Positions 48,678-58,115 of a stretch of DNA of 64,000 nt are shown in pieces. The stretch is from contig NZ_JAQMYP010000030.1 of the NCBI RefSeq assembly GCF_028369295.1, positions 61,817-125,816 on the forward strand. Reading direction: 5' to 3'. Below the pieces are notes generated by a model. That model ran no database searches. It was not told the DNA's origin and worked only from the letters and a program-made list of their open reading frames with translations. The stretch comes from Streptomyces sp. HD. GTDB lineage: Bacteria; Actinomycetota; Actinomycetes; Streptomycetales; Streptomycetaceae. Every line of letters starts with the position of its first letter. Within the stretch, counting starts at the first letter, position 1. Made by a program: the position numbers and the translations under genes.

Positions 48678-49478
48678 TCACGCCGTCGGCAGCCAGTCCA
48701 CCTTCCCGGCCAGCAGCGCATAGCCCACGAACGCTCCTATGTCGAGCAGGGAATGCGCCACGACCAGCGGGCCCACCCGGCCCCAGCGCCGGTACAGGTA
48801 GACGAACACCACGCCCATCGCCATGTTGCCCAGGAAGCCACCGATGCCCTGGTAGAGGTGGTAGGAGCCGCGCAGTACGGAACTGGCCACCAGTGCGGTG
48901 CCGGGTGTCCAGCCCAACTGGCCCAGGCGGCGCAGCAGATAGCCGACGACGATGACCTCTTCGAGGATCGCGTTCTGCAGGGCGGACAGGATCAGCACCG
49001 GGTACTTCCACCACACGGCGGGCAGCGCCTCGGGCACGACGGTGAGGTTGAAGCCGAGCCCGCGAACGGCCAGGTAGAAGGCGATTCCGGTGCTGCCGAT
49101 CACCGCCGCGATCGCCGCTCCGCGACCGAGGTCCGGCCAGGGGCGGGTGCGGTCGAAGCCGAGGGTGCGCAGACTCTGTCCCTCGCGCATCAGGAAGTGC
49201 GCGACGAGCGCGACGGGGATCAGGGCGGTGGTGATCCCGAAGAGCTGCCAGGCGAGATCCAGCCAGGGGCGGCCCGGTGCGACCGAGGCGTTGAGCGTGG
49301 CCGCCTGGTCCTTGAGGCCGCCGGGTTTGGTGACCGAGCCGACAAAGCTGATCAGGGCGGACACACCGCTCGCACCGAGCGAGAGCCCCAGAACGAGCAG
49401 CGTCTCATCACGGAAGATCCGTCGCGAGGGTCGCTCGTACGGAAAAGATTCGGCCACGGGGCCTGCCTCGCCCTGCAC
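48678..49478 (-). CDS. CPBP-family intramembrane (CAAX) protease
   Basis: 266 residues, about eight TM segments. The catalytic motif ILEEVIVVGYLLRRLGQL (EE-x3-R-like) and the second-motif histidines in LRGSYHLYQGIGGFLGNMAMG and VAHSLLDIGAFVG identify the Rce1-like family. Roles include peptide maturation and immunity; context gives none. GTG at 49478 has GGAGG five bases upstream. Confidence 0.9.
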   Translation of the reverse strand: MQGEAGPVAESFPYERPSRRIFRDETLLVLGLSLGASGVSALISFVGSVTKPGGLKDQAATLNASVAPGRPWLDLAWQLFGITTALIPVALVAHFLMREGQSLRTLGFDRTRPWPDLGRGAAIAAVIGSTGIAFYLAVRGLGFNLTVVPEALPAVWWKYPVLILSALQNAILEEVIVVGYLLRRLGQLGWTPGTALVASSVLRGSYHLYQGIGGFLGNMAMGVVFVYLYRRWGRVGPLVVAHSLLDIGAFVGYALLAGKVDWLPTA

Positions 49479-49672
49479 ACCTGCCTCCAGTTGAGTAATC
49501 CCGTCTCATCCACCTCGCTGCCCCGCTAGGGTCTCGAAAGCAGTTACGAAGACCGTGCGCGACAGGCCGTTGGGGGGACGGGCGCCGTACGGGGCGTACC
49601 GCCGCTTTGCCTGCCACACGGCCGGATCCCGGCACGGGGTTCAGCAGGGCAACAGGGAGGGGCACCACCGTC

Positions 49673-51475
49673 ATGGGACGTCACAGCTTGCCCGATCAGT
49701 ATGGGGCGGGCCGCAGCGGCCCCCGCCGAAACGACTCCCGTCGAAACGACCCCCGTAGCAGTGCCCGCCGCCGTACGGTGGCCATCGCGACGGCCCTCGT
49801 CCTGGCGGTCGCCGGCGGTACGGCCGCCGCGGTGAAGGGCGGACTGCTCTCCTTCGGCTCCTCCTGCGAGGACGATCCGGTACGGCTGACGCTGGCCGCC
49901 TCGCCCGACCTGGCCCCCGTCCTCGAAACCGCGGCGCGACGGGCCCGGGACGCGGAGCTCAGCTCCGACGGGCGGTGCGTCGCCGTGACGGTGAGCGCCC
50001 GGGAGTCGTACCGGGTCGCGGACACTCTGCTGGCCGACAAGGACCCCGACGCCCAGGTCTGGGTGCCGGACTCCGACCTGTGGGTCCAGCGGCTCGCGGA
50101 GGACGGCGGCACGGCCGAGGTCTCCACGGTGGGCCATGTCGCCTCCTCACCGGTCGGGGTGGCGATGGTGCCCGCGGCCGCGAAGTCGCTGGGGTGGCCG
50201 AAGAAGACGTACGGCTGGCTGGAGCTGGCCGGTGCCGGGCTGCGTGACGACTCCCTGCGGCTCGGCGCGGCCGACCCTGCGCGCAGTGCGACGGGGCTGC
50301 TCGCGCTGGCCCGGGTGAGCGGGGCCGCCGCCGAGGCCGAGGGCGGGCGGACCGAGGCCGCGGCGATGATGAAGGCGCTGTCGCAGCGCACCTCCGACGG
50401 CGACGGCCAGGTCCTGGCCACGCTGCCGCGCGACGCCTCCGGCGCAGAGCAGGGCAACCCGAAGCGCAACCAGGCGCTGATCGTCAGCGAGCAGACGGCG
50501 TACACGTACAACTCCGGGACGGACGGCGACGCAGGCCTGGACTTCTTCTACCCGAAGGACGGCTCGCCCCGGCTCGACTACCCGTACACCCTGCTCGACC
50601 AGACCGGCCTGACGACGGACGAGAGCCGGGCGGCGATCCGGTTCATGAGCTATCTCAGTGACCCCCGGCAGCAGGCGCTCTTGGAGCGGCACGGCTTCCG
50701 GACGTCCGACGAGGACGCGCCGGACGCGCTGGTCACCCGGGCCGGCGGCAGCAGCCCACAGCCCTACGCGGAGCCGGCGGACCGGCCGGCCTCGGCGACC
50801 GCGCTCCAGGAGTCGCTCGGCGTATGGACGATCACCGTGCAGAACGCACGGATCACCACGGTCGTGGACGCCTCCGCGTCCATGGCGGATCCGGTGCCGG
50901 GGGCCGGTCGGTCGCGGATGGACGTCACCAAGGCGTCCCTGCTGCAGGCCCTCGCCACGTTCACGTCCGAGGACGAGATCGGTCTGTGGGACTTCTCCAC
51001 CAAGCTGGACGGCGACAAGGACTACCGCGTCCTGGTGCCGACCGAGCGGCTCGACGCCCGGGCGGGCAAGGGCACACAGCGCGACCGCCTGTCGGCGGCG
51101 TTCAACGACCTGGCGCCGGTGCCGGACGGGGCGACCGGCCTGTACGACACCACGCTCGCCGCGTACAGCTCGGCCACCGGCTCCTACGCCAAGGGCAGGT
51201 TCAACGCCCTGGTCGTGCTCACCGACGGCGTCAACGAGGACCCGGACAGCATCTCCCGCTCCGACCTGGTCGCCCGGCTCCAGCGCCTCACCGACCCTGC
51301 GCGCCCGGTTCCCCTCATCATGATCGCCGTCGGCCCGGACGCCGACCGCACGGAGGCCGACCGGATCGCCAGGGCGACGGGAGGGTCGGGCCACGAGGTG
51401 ACCGACCCGTCACAGATCCAGTCGGTGATCCTCAAGGCGATCGTGGCGGCGGCATCACCGGACGGGCAGGACTGA
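49673..51475 (+). CDS. Fusion of extracellular binding protein and von Willebrand factor A domain
   Basis: 600 residues. After a basic N-terminus a TM anchor (TVAIATALVLAVAGGTAAAV, about residues 34-53) exports the protein. Residues 65-370 resemble an SBP_bac_11 solute-binding domain (LTLAASPDLAPVLETAAR, WVPDSDLWVQRL, SSPVGVAMVP, AYTYNSGTDGDAGLDFFYPKDGSPRLDYPYTLLD). The VWA domain carries a MIDAS: Asp399 in VVDASASM and Asp518 in LTDGVNED. Cell-surface ligand- or metal-dependent binding is inferred. ATG at 49673 follows GGGAGGGG. Confidence 0.9.
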   Translation: MGRHSLPDQYGAGRSGPRRNDSRRNDPRSSARRRTVAIATALVLAVAGGTAAAVKGGLLSFGSSCEDDPVRLTLAASPDLAPVLETAARRARDAELSSDGRCVAVTVSARESYRVADTLLADKDPDAQVWVPDSDLWVQRLAEDGGTAEVSTVGHVASSPVGVAMVPAAAKSLGWPKKTYGWLELAGAGLRDDSLRLGAADPARSATGLLALARVSGAAAEAEGGRTEAAAMMKALSQRTSDGDGQVLATLPRDASGAEQGNPKRNQALIVSEQTAYTYNSGTDGDAGLDFFYPKDGSPRLDYPYTLLDQTGLTTDESRAAIRFMSYLSDPRQQALLERHGFRTSDEDAPDALVTRAGGSSPQPYAEPADRPASATALQESLGVWTITVQNARITTVVDASASMADPVPGAGRSRMDVTKASLLQALATFTSEDEIGLWDFSTKLDGDKDYRVLVPTERLDARAGKGTQRDRLSAAFNDLAPVPDGATGLYDTTLAAYSSATGSYAKGRFNALVVLTDGVNEDPDSISRSDLVARLQRLTDPARPVPLIMIAVGPDADRTEADRIARATGGSGHEVTDPSQIQSVILKAIVAAASPDGQD

Positions 51476-51602
51476 CGGAAGTTCCCCCGACGGCCGCCCT
51501 GGTCCTCGGCCACGGCCGGCGGCCGTCCGGCCCGTCGCCCCCGGCCGGCGATCATCCTGCCCTTCACTCCCGGGCGGCGACCGTCCGCCCTCGCCCCGGC
51601 CG

Positions 51603-53120
51603 TCACCCCAGCGGCACCGGCTCCAGCAACCCCACCGGCCATGTGTGCACCGGTTCCCCGCCGTGCATCAGCTCGCGGTACCGCCGGGTCGTCGCCGCCA
51701 GCGCCGTGTCCCGGGACATCCCCGACTCCAGTGCCCGGTGGAAGGTCGCCGCCTGCCAGGACGCGCCGTTCATGCGCCGGCGGCAGCGCTCCTCGATGAC
51801 GCCCAGGTAGAGGTCCCGGTCGGCCGGTTCCACTCCCCACGCGTCCAGGCCGACCTCGGCGAGCGGCAGCAGTTCGTCGCGTACCAGGCTCACGGCGTCG
51901 ACCTCGGTGGTGCCGCCGTACCGCCCGCGCCGGGGCCAGCGCAGCCGGGCGTCGATGCCGTGCCTGCACGCCTCGTCGAAGTTGGCGGCCGCCGCCTCGA
52001 AGGGCAGCCGGGTCCACACCGGGCGGGACTCCTCGGCGAGGGCGCGGACGACGCCGTAGTAGAAGGCCGCGTTGGCGATGACGTCCGTGACGGTCGGGCC
52101 GGCGGGCAGCACGCGGTTCTCCACGCGCAGGTGCGGGACGCCGTCGGCGACGCCGTAGACCGGGCGGTTCCAGCGGTACACGGTGCCGTTGTGCAGGACG
52201 AGTTCGGCGAGTGTGGGGGTGCCCCCGGCGTCGATGACCTCCAGCGGGTCCTCGTCGTCGCAGATCGGCAGCAGGGCCGGGAAGTAGCGCAGGTTCTCCT
52301 CGAAGAGGTCGTGCGCCGAGGTCACCCAGCGCTCCCCGAACCAGGTGCGCGGCCGTACGCCCTGGGCCTGGAGCTCGGGCGGGCGGGTGTCGGTGGACTG
52401 CTGGAACAGCGGTGGGCGGGACTCGCACCACAGCTCGCGGCCGAAGAGGAACGGCGAGTTGGCGCCCACGGCGACCTGGGCCGCGGCGATCGCCTGGGCC
52501 GCGTTCCAGACGTCGGCGAAGCGGCCCGGGGTGACCTGGAGGTGCAGTTGCACGGAGGTGCAGGCGGCCTCGGGGGCGATGGACTTCGACGTGCACGTCA
52601 GGCGCTCGACGCCGTCGATGTCGAGCATGAAGTCCTCGCCGCGGGCCGCCACGATCTGGTCGTTGAGGAGGGCGTAGCGGTCGACGGCGGAGAGGTTCGA
52701 GGAGACCAGGTCGTCCCGGTCGAGGGTCGGCAGAATGCCGATCATCACGATTCCCGCGTCGACCTCTCCCGCTTTTCGGTCGGCATATGCCAGGGACGTA
52801 CGGAGTTCCTCGGAGAGCCGGTCGAATACTCGCCCCTGCAATCGATGTGGGGCGATGTTGACTTCCAGATTGAACATGGCGAGTTCTGTTTGGAAATCCC
52901 GGCTCGCGATCCGTTCCAGCACCTGCGCATTCAACATTTTCGGCATACCGTCGGCGCCGGTGAGGTTCAGCTCGATCTCCAGCCCCATGAGGTTCTTGGG
53001 ACGGTCGAACCGCTTCTCCTCCAGCAGCCGCTCCAGACCCGTCAGGCACTGCCGCAGCTTGTCGCGGTAGTGCTGGCGATCGGACAGATCGAACCGACCC
53101 GCCACGACCTTCTCCCCCAT
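51603..53120 (-). CDS. Glutamate-cysteine ligase family 2-like enzyme
   Basis: 505 residues. LMGLEIELNLTGADGMPKMLNAQVLERIASRDFQTELAMFNLEVNIAP is the GCS2 ATP-grasp-like N-terminal block; CTSVQLHLQVTPGRFADVWNAAQAIAAAQVAVGANSPFLFGRELW and RVENRVLPAGPTVTDVIANAAFYYGVVRAL follow. Such enzymes form gamma-glutamyl bonds, as in EgtA or YbdK, but the acceptor here is unknown. ATG at 53120 has a strong AGGAGGG eight bases upstream. The frame stays open far upstream. Confidence 0.88.
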   Translation of the reverse strand: MGEKVVAGRFDLSDRQHYRDKLRQCLTGLERLLEEKRFDRPKNLMGLEIELNLTGADGMPKMLNAQVLERIASRDFQTELAMFNLEVNIAPHRLQGRVFDRLSEELRTSLAYADRKAGEVDAGIVMIGILPTLDRDDLVSSNLSAVDRYALLNDQIVAARGEDFMLDIDGVERLTCTSKSIAPEAACTSVQLHLQVTPGRFADVWNAAQAIAAAQVAVGANSPFLFGRELWCESRPPLFQQSTDTRPPELQAQGVRPRTWFGERWVTSAHDLFEENLRYFPALLPICDDEDPLEVIDAGGTPTLAELVLHNGTVYRWNRPVYGVADGVPHLRVENRVLPAGPTVTDVIANAAFYYGVVRALAEESRPVWTRLPFEAAAANFDEACRHGIDARLRWPRRGRYGGTTEVDAVSLVRDELLPLAEVGLDAWGVEPADRDLYLGVIEERCRRRMNGASWQAATFHRALESGMSRDTALAATTRRYRELMHGGEPVHTWPVGLLEPVPLG

Positions 53121-53692
53121 CGAAGCGTCCCTCCTCGGATGGGCGGACCTCAGGACCCGCCCGGGAACCGTCCGCCGGGTCTCCCGGGCCAGGTGGGATG
53201 ATGCCCAGCGGAAGCGATCGATAACGTCCCGCGCGACTCCGGGGGCCGCTAGTCTGTCGGACGTGACCGGAGGCACATTCACCAGGCATGCGGCACAGTG
53301 CAGTTTCGGACGGCTGACGAACTCGTGAAAAATGCCGACGACAATTGGCCGACCGCACTCGGGACATTCTTCGAGGTCATCGCCGTAGAAGCGACCGGGA
53401 ACCGGGATGATTCCCGCATTTCAGCGGCCGAATGAACCCTTGCCGGGTGCACCGAAAGCGGTTAGATGAAACACCGTCTGAACACTCCTCGTATAAACTC
53501 CGCAATCAAGGAAGAGAGTTGGCGCCCGCGGTCCCAGGACCTGTCGTCCACGTGACGTACGGCAGGCTCCACCCACCCCCCTCGCGCCCCCGACCCCGGC
53601 CCCCGCCGCTCTGTCCTCCGTGAGCAGACAGCGCCGTCCGCCCCCGCCCCGCCCTCGCGCCACCGTGCCTGTCGAATGAGAGGCGACCCACC
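53121..53692. other. Long intergenic stretch with an open zinc-ribbon-like frame
   Basis: 572 bases between divergent genes. The frame of the GCS2-like gene continues upstream without a stop to 53423. It reads ...FYGDDLEECPECGRPIVVGIFHEFVSRPKLHCAACLVN, a CPEC/CAAC zinc-ribbon-like segment, but offers no ATG, GTG or TTG ahead of that segment. The rest, toward 53692, shows no gene; GAGAGG precedes the next gene. Confidence 0.45.
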
Positions 53693-54304
53693 ATGCCGCT
53701 GCATGTGCCCCCGGCTCCCGCGCCCGCCCTTCGCTCCGTCCTCACCGCGCTCGGCTCGCCCACCGCGGTCCTGGAGGCCCGAACACCCTCCCTGCGCGCC
53801 GCCCAGGGACCCGTCACCCCCGAACTCCCGCTGCCCGTCCATGTCGTGGACGAGATCACCCCGGCGGGCGTCTCCGCGACCCGGCTGGCCGGCTGGCGGT
53901 TTCTGATCCGGTGCGGCGAGCGTGCGGTGGCCGCGGCGGAGACCCGGCTCACGCCCGACGGCTGGGCGTTCTCGCACTTCTTCGAGGGCCCGTACATCGC
54001 GTCCACGGAGCGTGCGCTGCGCCAGGCCGAGGCGATGAAACAGCCCCACCAGCCGCGACTGCTGTCGTTCCCCGGCCTGTACATGCTCACTCTCTGGCTG
54101 CACGGCGACTGCACGGCGGACGGCGCCGACGGCCACCCCGACGCCGCCGATCTCCTGATCCCGCTGGCCCCGGCACCGCCCGGCATCGCCTCCCACCTGC
54201 CGCACCGGGTCGCCGACCTGCTCCCGGTGCTCACCCATCGGGCGACCCCGGCTCCGATGCCACCACTGCCGCCCCTCCCGCCACTGCTCGGCTCACCCGC
54301 CTGA
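53693..54304 (+). CDS. Hypothetical protein
   Basis: 203 residues. The middle (TRLAGWRFLIRCGERAVAAAETRLTPDGWAFSHFFEGPYIASTERALRQAEAMKQPHQPRLLSFPGLYMLTLWLHGDCTADG) has strong coding bias and looks like a folded domain; the ends are Pro/Ala-rich. No family recognised. It neighbours the palindrome-rich region at 54387-54538 and a DUF5999 gene. ATG at 53693. Confidence 0.75.
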   Translation: MPLHVPPAPAPALRSVLTALGSPTAVLEARTPSLRAAQGPVTPELPLPVHVVDEITPAGVSATRLAGWRFLIRCGERAVAAAETRLTPDGWAFSHFFEGPYIASTERALRQAEAMKQPHQPRLLSFPGLYMLTLWLHGDCTADGADGHPDAADLLIPLAPAPPGIASHLPHRVADLLPVLTHRATPAPMPPLPPLPPLLGSPA

Positions 54305-54386
54305 CAGCGCACCGCGCGAGCGCCTCCACACCCCGCCACCCTCTGCCGGGCGGCGGGGTGCGCGATTGTCCGGCGGCAGGACTACG

Positions 54387-54538
54387 CTCGTATCGGACAA
54401 CCGGAAACGCACACGCGCGAGCCGTAAAGCGAGCGATTCACGGTACTCGTACGAGCAGGAATGCACTCGCCTGAGCACGAGAAAAACGCGTTCACGAGGA
54501 AGGTATCGCTCGCGCGAGCGATAATGCGCTCGAACGAG
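54387..54538. repeat. Array of CTCG-NN-CGAG palindromes
   Basis: CTCGTACGAG (54446-54455), CTCGCCTGAG (54466-54475), CTCGCGCGAG (54509-54518) and CTCGAACGAG (54529-54538). The first two and the last two starts are each 20 bases apart. The third lies inside a perfect 18-base palindrome (54505-54522), and a diverged copy is at 54387. The regular spacing suggests cooperative binding by a dimeric regulator. Confidence 0.65.
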
Positions 54539-54812
54539 CTGCTCAGGCCACCGGCCCGCCCGGACTAGCCCCATCCGACCACGTCGAACCACCCGAAATG
54601 ACAGTGGAGTTGGGATGAACCGTCCGAGCTCGGGATGCGTCATCAACCTGTAAGAAAGCGGTGCTGCGAAATCCCTGCGGATTGACGCCCGTGGGGCAAC
54701 ACTGGGTTCCGACCGACCAATCCAACGGGGGGCGGCCATGAACGAGTCTTCACGCCGCGAGACAGACACCACAGCCATCTCACACATCACGACACAGCGA
54801 AAGATCCCATCC

Positions 54813-55019
54813 ATGTGCCAGCACCAGCCACCGTGCCCGTCAGCCGACTCCGCCGACCGGGAATCCGCCCGCCTCGCGGCGCACCACCCGGAACAGGGAT
54901 GGAGCCTGCTGTGCAACGGTGTCCTGCTCTTCGAGGACACCGGTGAGCTCCTGCCGGACGGCCAGATCATCGCCCCACATCGTCCGCTGGGCTCCGCCAA
55001 GGTGGTGACCGCCGCATAA
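54813..55019 (+). CDS. DUF5999 small protein
   Basis: 68 residues: MCQHQPPCPSADSADRESARLAAHHPEQGWSLLCNGVLLFEDTGELLPDGQIIAPHRPLG... This is the DUF5999 family, restricted to actinomycetes, with an N-terminal CxHxPPC possible metal site. Start chosen to match the family N-terminus; an in-frame ATG at 54738 would add 25 residues. Upstream lies the CTCG-NN-CGAG array. Function unknown. Confidence 0.85.
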   Translation: MCQHQPPCPSADSADRESARLAAHHPEQGWSLLCNGVLLFEDTGELLPDGQIIAPHRPLGSAKVVTAA

Positions 55020-55091
55020 CACCTCCCGGCGAACCCCGCCGGAGAGGGCCTGCACCACCGGGCGGTACGACACACGCCCGGCGTACTTCCA

Positions 55092-55127
55092 GGGGCCGGT
55101 CGCAGACCCTGACTGCGAGCCGGCCCC
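55092..55127. terminator. Terminator between DUF5999 and xylanase genes
   Basis: GGGGCCGG-TCGCAG and CTGCGA-G-CCGGCCCC pair with one bulge around a seven-base loop, between convergent genes. Confidence 0.65.
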
Positions 55128-55175
55128 CACGTGCATCCGGGGACGATCACTCAGCGTAGCCGCCCGGTATCTGTC

Positions 55176-56210
55176 CTACTTCAGCGCCTCCCGCAGCGCG
55201 AAGTACGCCGGCTTCGGCCGCAGTTCCTCGTCCCACGGCAGCGCCGCGCCCTGGCCCGGGAAGAACGCCGGGATCCAGGAGTACTTGTCCGTGTAGTCCC
55301 ACACCGTGATCCCCACACACCGGCGCACGGCAAGGCACGCCTCGGTCAGGTCCCGGTACCAGTCGGCCTGCTGGGCCAGCTTCTCCTCGGTCGCGGGCAG
55401 CAGCATCCGTACGTCGACCTCGGTGAGCGCCGTGTCGAGGCCGAGCCGGGCGAATCGGCGGAGGTTGTCCTCCAGTGAGTCCGGATAGCCGTACTGGAGC
55501 GCCAGATGGGCCTGGAGGCCGAAGCCGTGCAGCGGGACGCCCTGGGCCTTCAGCTCCTTGGCCAGCCGGTAGTAGGCGTCGCTCTTCGGGCCGATCGTCT
55601 CGACGTTGTAGTCGTTGAGGTACAGCCTGGCCTTCGGGTCGGCCTGGTGGGCCCAGCGCAGCGCGTCGGCGATGTAGCCGGGGCCGAGCGTCTTGTAGAA
55701 GACCGTCTCGCGGTAGGTGCCGTCCTCGTTGAACGCCTCGTTGACGACGTCCCAGGCGTAGATCTTGCCCCGGTAGTGCCGCACCTCGGTCTGGATGTGT
55801 TTCTTCAGTACGGCCCGCAGCTCGTCCTTCGTCCACTCGCGGTCGGTGAGCCAGCCGGGCAACTGGCTGTGCCAGACCAGGGTGTGGCCGCGCACCTTCT
55901 GGTGGCCCGCACGGGCGAGCCGCACGATCTCGTCGCCCTTGGCGAAGTCGAAGACGCCTTGCTCGGGTTCGGTGGCGTACCACTTCATGCCGTTGCCGGG
56001 GGTGATCTGGTCGAACTCGCTGCCGAGGAGCGCCTTGTAGGGCTCATCGACGAGTTCGGGGTTGTCGGTCGCGCTGCCGAAGTAGCGACCGTGGCGCTGG
56101 GCGAGGTCGGCGAGGGTGGGCTGCCCCCGATCCGCCTGGGCGGGCGTGCCGGTGACCGCGACCAGGACGGCCGCGAGGGTGCCGACGAGTCTGAGACGGT
56201 TCTTGCGCAT
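55176..56210 (-). CDS. Endo-1,4-beta-xylanase, glycoside hydrolase family 10
   Basis: 344 residues, secreted. Signal peptide MRKNRLRLVGTLAAVLVAVTGTPAQA ends with AQA cleavage. The GH10 barrel has Glu158 as acid/base (IYAWDVVNEAFNED) and Glu264 as nucleophile (ALTEVDVRM); GMKWYATEPEQGVFDF, GHTLVWHSQLPGWL and WDYTDKYSWIP are also typical. No carbohydrate-binding module. Last gene behind the ABC importer genes (56 bases after the permease), so probably in the same xylan-induced unit. Confidence 0.95.
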   Translation of the reverse strand: MRKNRLRLVGTLAAVLVAVTGTPAQADRGQPTLADLAQRHGRYFGSATDNPELVDEPYKALLGSEFDQITPGNGMKWYATEPEQGVFDFAKGDEIVRLARAGHQKVRGHTLVWHSQLPGWLTDREWTKDELRAVLKKHIQTEVRHYRGKIYAWDVVNEAFNEDGTYRETVFYKTLGPGYIADALRWAHQADPKARLYLNDYNVETIGPKSDAYYRLAKELKAQGVPLHGFGLQAHLALQYGYPDSLEDNLRRFARLGLDTALTEVDVRMLLPATEEKLAQQADWYRDLTEACLAVRRCVGITVWDYTDKYSWIPAFFPGQGAALPWDEELRPKPAYFALREALK

Positions 56211-56265
56211 GGTGCGACTCCTCACGTGACGGGTGGTGGGTGAGCCGTACGTCCGCCGGTGCGCG

Positions 56266-57105
56266 TCACCCCTTGGTGGCGCCGGCGGTGAGGCCGCCGA
56301 CGAGCTGGCGCTCGGCGACCGAGTAGAAGGCGAGGGCGGGGACCATGGCCAGCACCAGGTAGGCGAAGACGCGGGCGTAGTCCGCGGAGTACTGGCCCTG
56401 GTACTGCTGGACGCCGATGGGGATGGTCCACCAGGTGGAGTCGGTGAACACCAGCAGCGGCAGGAAGAAGTTGTTCCAGCTGGTGACGACGGCGAGGACG
56501 GAGACGGTGCCCAGCGCGGGCCGCGCCATCGGCAGCAGCACCCGCCAGAAGAACCCGAAGGGGCCGCACCCGTCGAGCGTGGCCGCCTCCTCCAGCTCGC
56601 CGGGGATCTCCCGGAAGAAGCCGCGCAGGATGATGATGGTCATCGGCAGCCCGAAGGCGGCCTGGGGGAGGATCACGCCGAGCGGGTTGTCCAGCAGGTC
56701 CATGGAGCGCAGCAGCAGGAAGAGCGGCAGGGCCGCCACCGCGAAGGGGAACATCAGCCCCATCGTGAACAGGGTGAACAGCGTCTCTCGGCCACGGAAG
56801 GCGAACCGCGCGAAGGAGAACGCCGAGAGCGCGGAGACCGCCACGACCAGCACGGTCGTACCCACCGCGATCAGTGTGCTGTTGCCCAGCAGCCGCCAGA
56901 AGTCGCCCGAGCCGAGGATGTCCGTGTAGTTGCCGGCCACCCAGGACTCCGGCAGCCCGACCGGGTTGCGGGAGAGCTCGTCGGTGGACTTGAAGCCGGA
57001 CAGCACGGCGTACAGCAGCGGCACCACCATCACCGCGCCGACCACCACGAGGATCACGTGCAGCGGCAGGTTCCTGCCGTTCCTCCTGCCGGACCTGGCC
57101 GTCAC
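56266..57105 (-). CDS. Carbohydrate ABC transporter permease (second)
   Basis: 279 residues, six TM segments. The EAA loop GELEEAATLDGCGPFGFFWRVLLPMARPALG is the MalG-type signature. GTG at 57105 overlaps the stop of the upstream permease by 4 bases. No ATPase gene is near; streptomycete sugar importers usually share the MsiK ATPase. Likely imports xylo-oligosaccharides released by the adjacent xylanase. Confidence 0.92.
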   Translation of the reverse strand: MTARSGRRNGRNLPLHVILVVVGAVMVVPLLYAVLSGFKSTDELSRNPVGLPESWVAGNYTDILGSGDFWRLLGNSTLIAVGTTVLVVAVSALSAFSFARFAFRGRETLFTLFTMGLMFPFAVAALPLFLLLRSMDLLDNPLGVILPQAAFGLPMTIIILRGFFREIPGELEEAATLDGCGPFGFFWRVLLPMARPALGTVSVLAVVTSWNNFFLPLLVFTDSTWWTIPIGVQQYQGQYSADYARVFAYLVLAMVPALAFYSVAERQLVGGLTAGATKG

Positions 57106-58109
57106 CTGGCGCCTCCCCGCATCGTCGTGGTGGCTCCTTCGAGGTCGCGGCGGAGCACGAACCGCTGGTAGGCGAGGGCGAAGACAAGGCTGATGCCGAA
57201 CATGGCCACGCTGATCGCGCTGGCGTAGCCGACCTGGTAGCGCTTGAAGCCGTACTGGAACAGGGTCACGGCCATCGTCTCGGAGTGATGGTCGGGGCCG
57301 CCTGCCGTGGTCACCCAGACCAGGTCGAACAGCTGGATCGCCCCGATGACGGACAGGAACACGCTGATCCTCAGGGTGGGCGCGAGCAGCGGCAGGGTGA
57401 CGCCGCGGAAGCGCTGCCAGGCGTTCGCGCCGTCGATCAGCGCGGCCTCGGTCAACTCGCGGGGGATGGACTGGAGTCCGGCCAGGTAGAGCATCATGTG
57501 GAAGCCGAAGTACTTCCAGGTCATGACCAGGAAGAGGGTGGCCATCACGGTGGACGGATCGGCGAACCACTCCCCGCCCAGCCCGTCCAGGCCGATCCCG
57601 CCCAGGATCTGGTCGGCGAGACCGTCGTCGGGGGCGAAGATCATGCCGAACAGCACGCCCGTGATGGCCTCGGACAGCACGTACGGCGCGAAGAACAGCA
57701 TCCGGTACACCGCCCGGCCACGCAGCCGCTGGTTGAGCAGTACGGCCATGGCGAGCGCGAACGGCAGCTGGATCGCGAGCGACAGCACGACCAGGGCCAG
57801 ACAGCGCCACAGGTCGCCGAGGAAGACGGGATCCTCGAAGAGACGGGTGAAGTTGTCGCCGCCGATGTAGTCGGACGGCATCCCGAAGCCGCCCCAGCGG
57901 AAGAAGGCCGCGTACAGGGCGAACAGCATCGGGAGCAGGACCAGGACGAGGAACAGCGCCAGGGCGGGTACCTGGAAGCCGACCGCGGTGAGCCAGTGCA
58001 GCACGCGGCGCCGGGTCCGCCCGTGGCCCGCGTCGGCGGACGGGGGCGGGCGGTCGACGCCGGGGCCGCCGGGCTGCTTGTCGGCGGACGGCAGGAAGGT
58101 GGAGGTCAT
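57102..58109 (-). CDS. Carbohydrate ABC transporter permease (first)
   Basis: 335 residues, MalF/UgpA type, six TM segments after a 35-residue cytoplasmic lead. The EAA loop is IPRELTEAALIDGANAWQRFRGVTLPLLAPTL. It follows the binding-protein gene by six bases and overlaps the next permease. ATG at 58109. Confidence 0.93.
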   Translation of the reverse strand: MTSTFLPSADKQPGGPGVDRPPPSADAGHGRTRRRVLHWLTAVGFQVPALALFLVLVLLPMLFALYAAFFRWGGFGMPSDYIGGDNFTRLFEDPVFLGDLWRCLALVVLSLAIQLPFALAMAVLLNQRLRGRAVYRMLFFAPYVLSEAITGVLFGMIFAPDDGLADQILGGIGLDGLGGEWFADPSTVMATLFLVMTWKYFGFHMMLYLAGLQSIPRELTEAALIDGANAWQRFRGVTLPLLAPTLRISVFLSVIGAIQLFDLVWVTTAGGPDHHSETMAVTLFQYGFKRYQVGYASAISVAMFGISLVFALAYQRFVLRRDLEGATTTMRGGAR

Positions 58110-58115
58110 CGCCGG

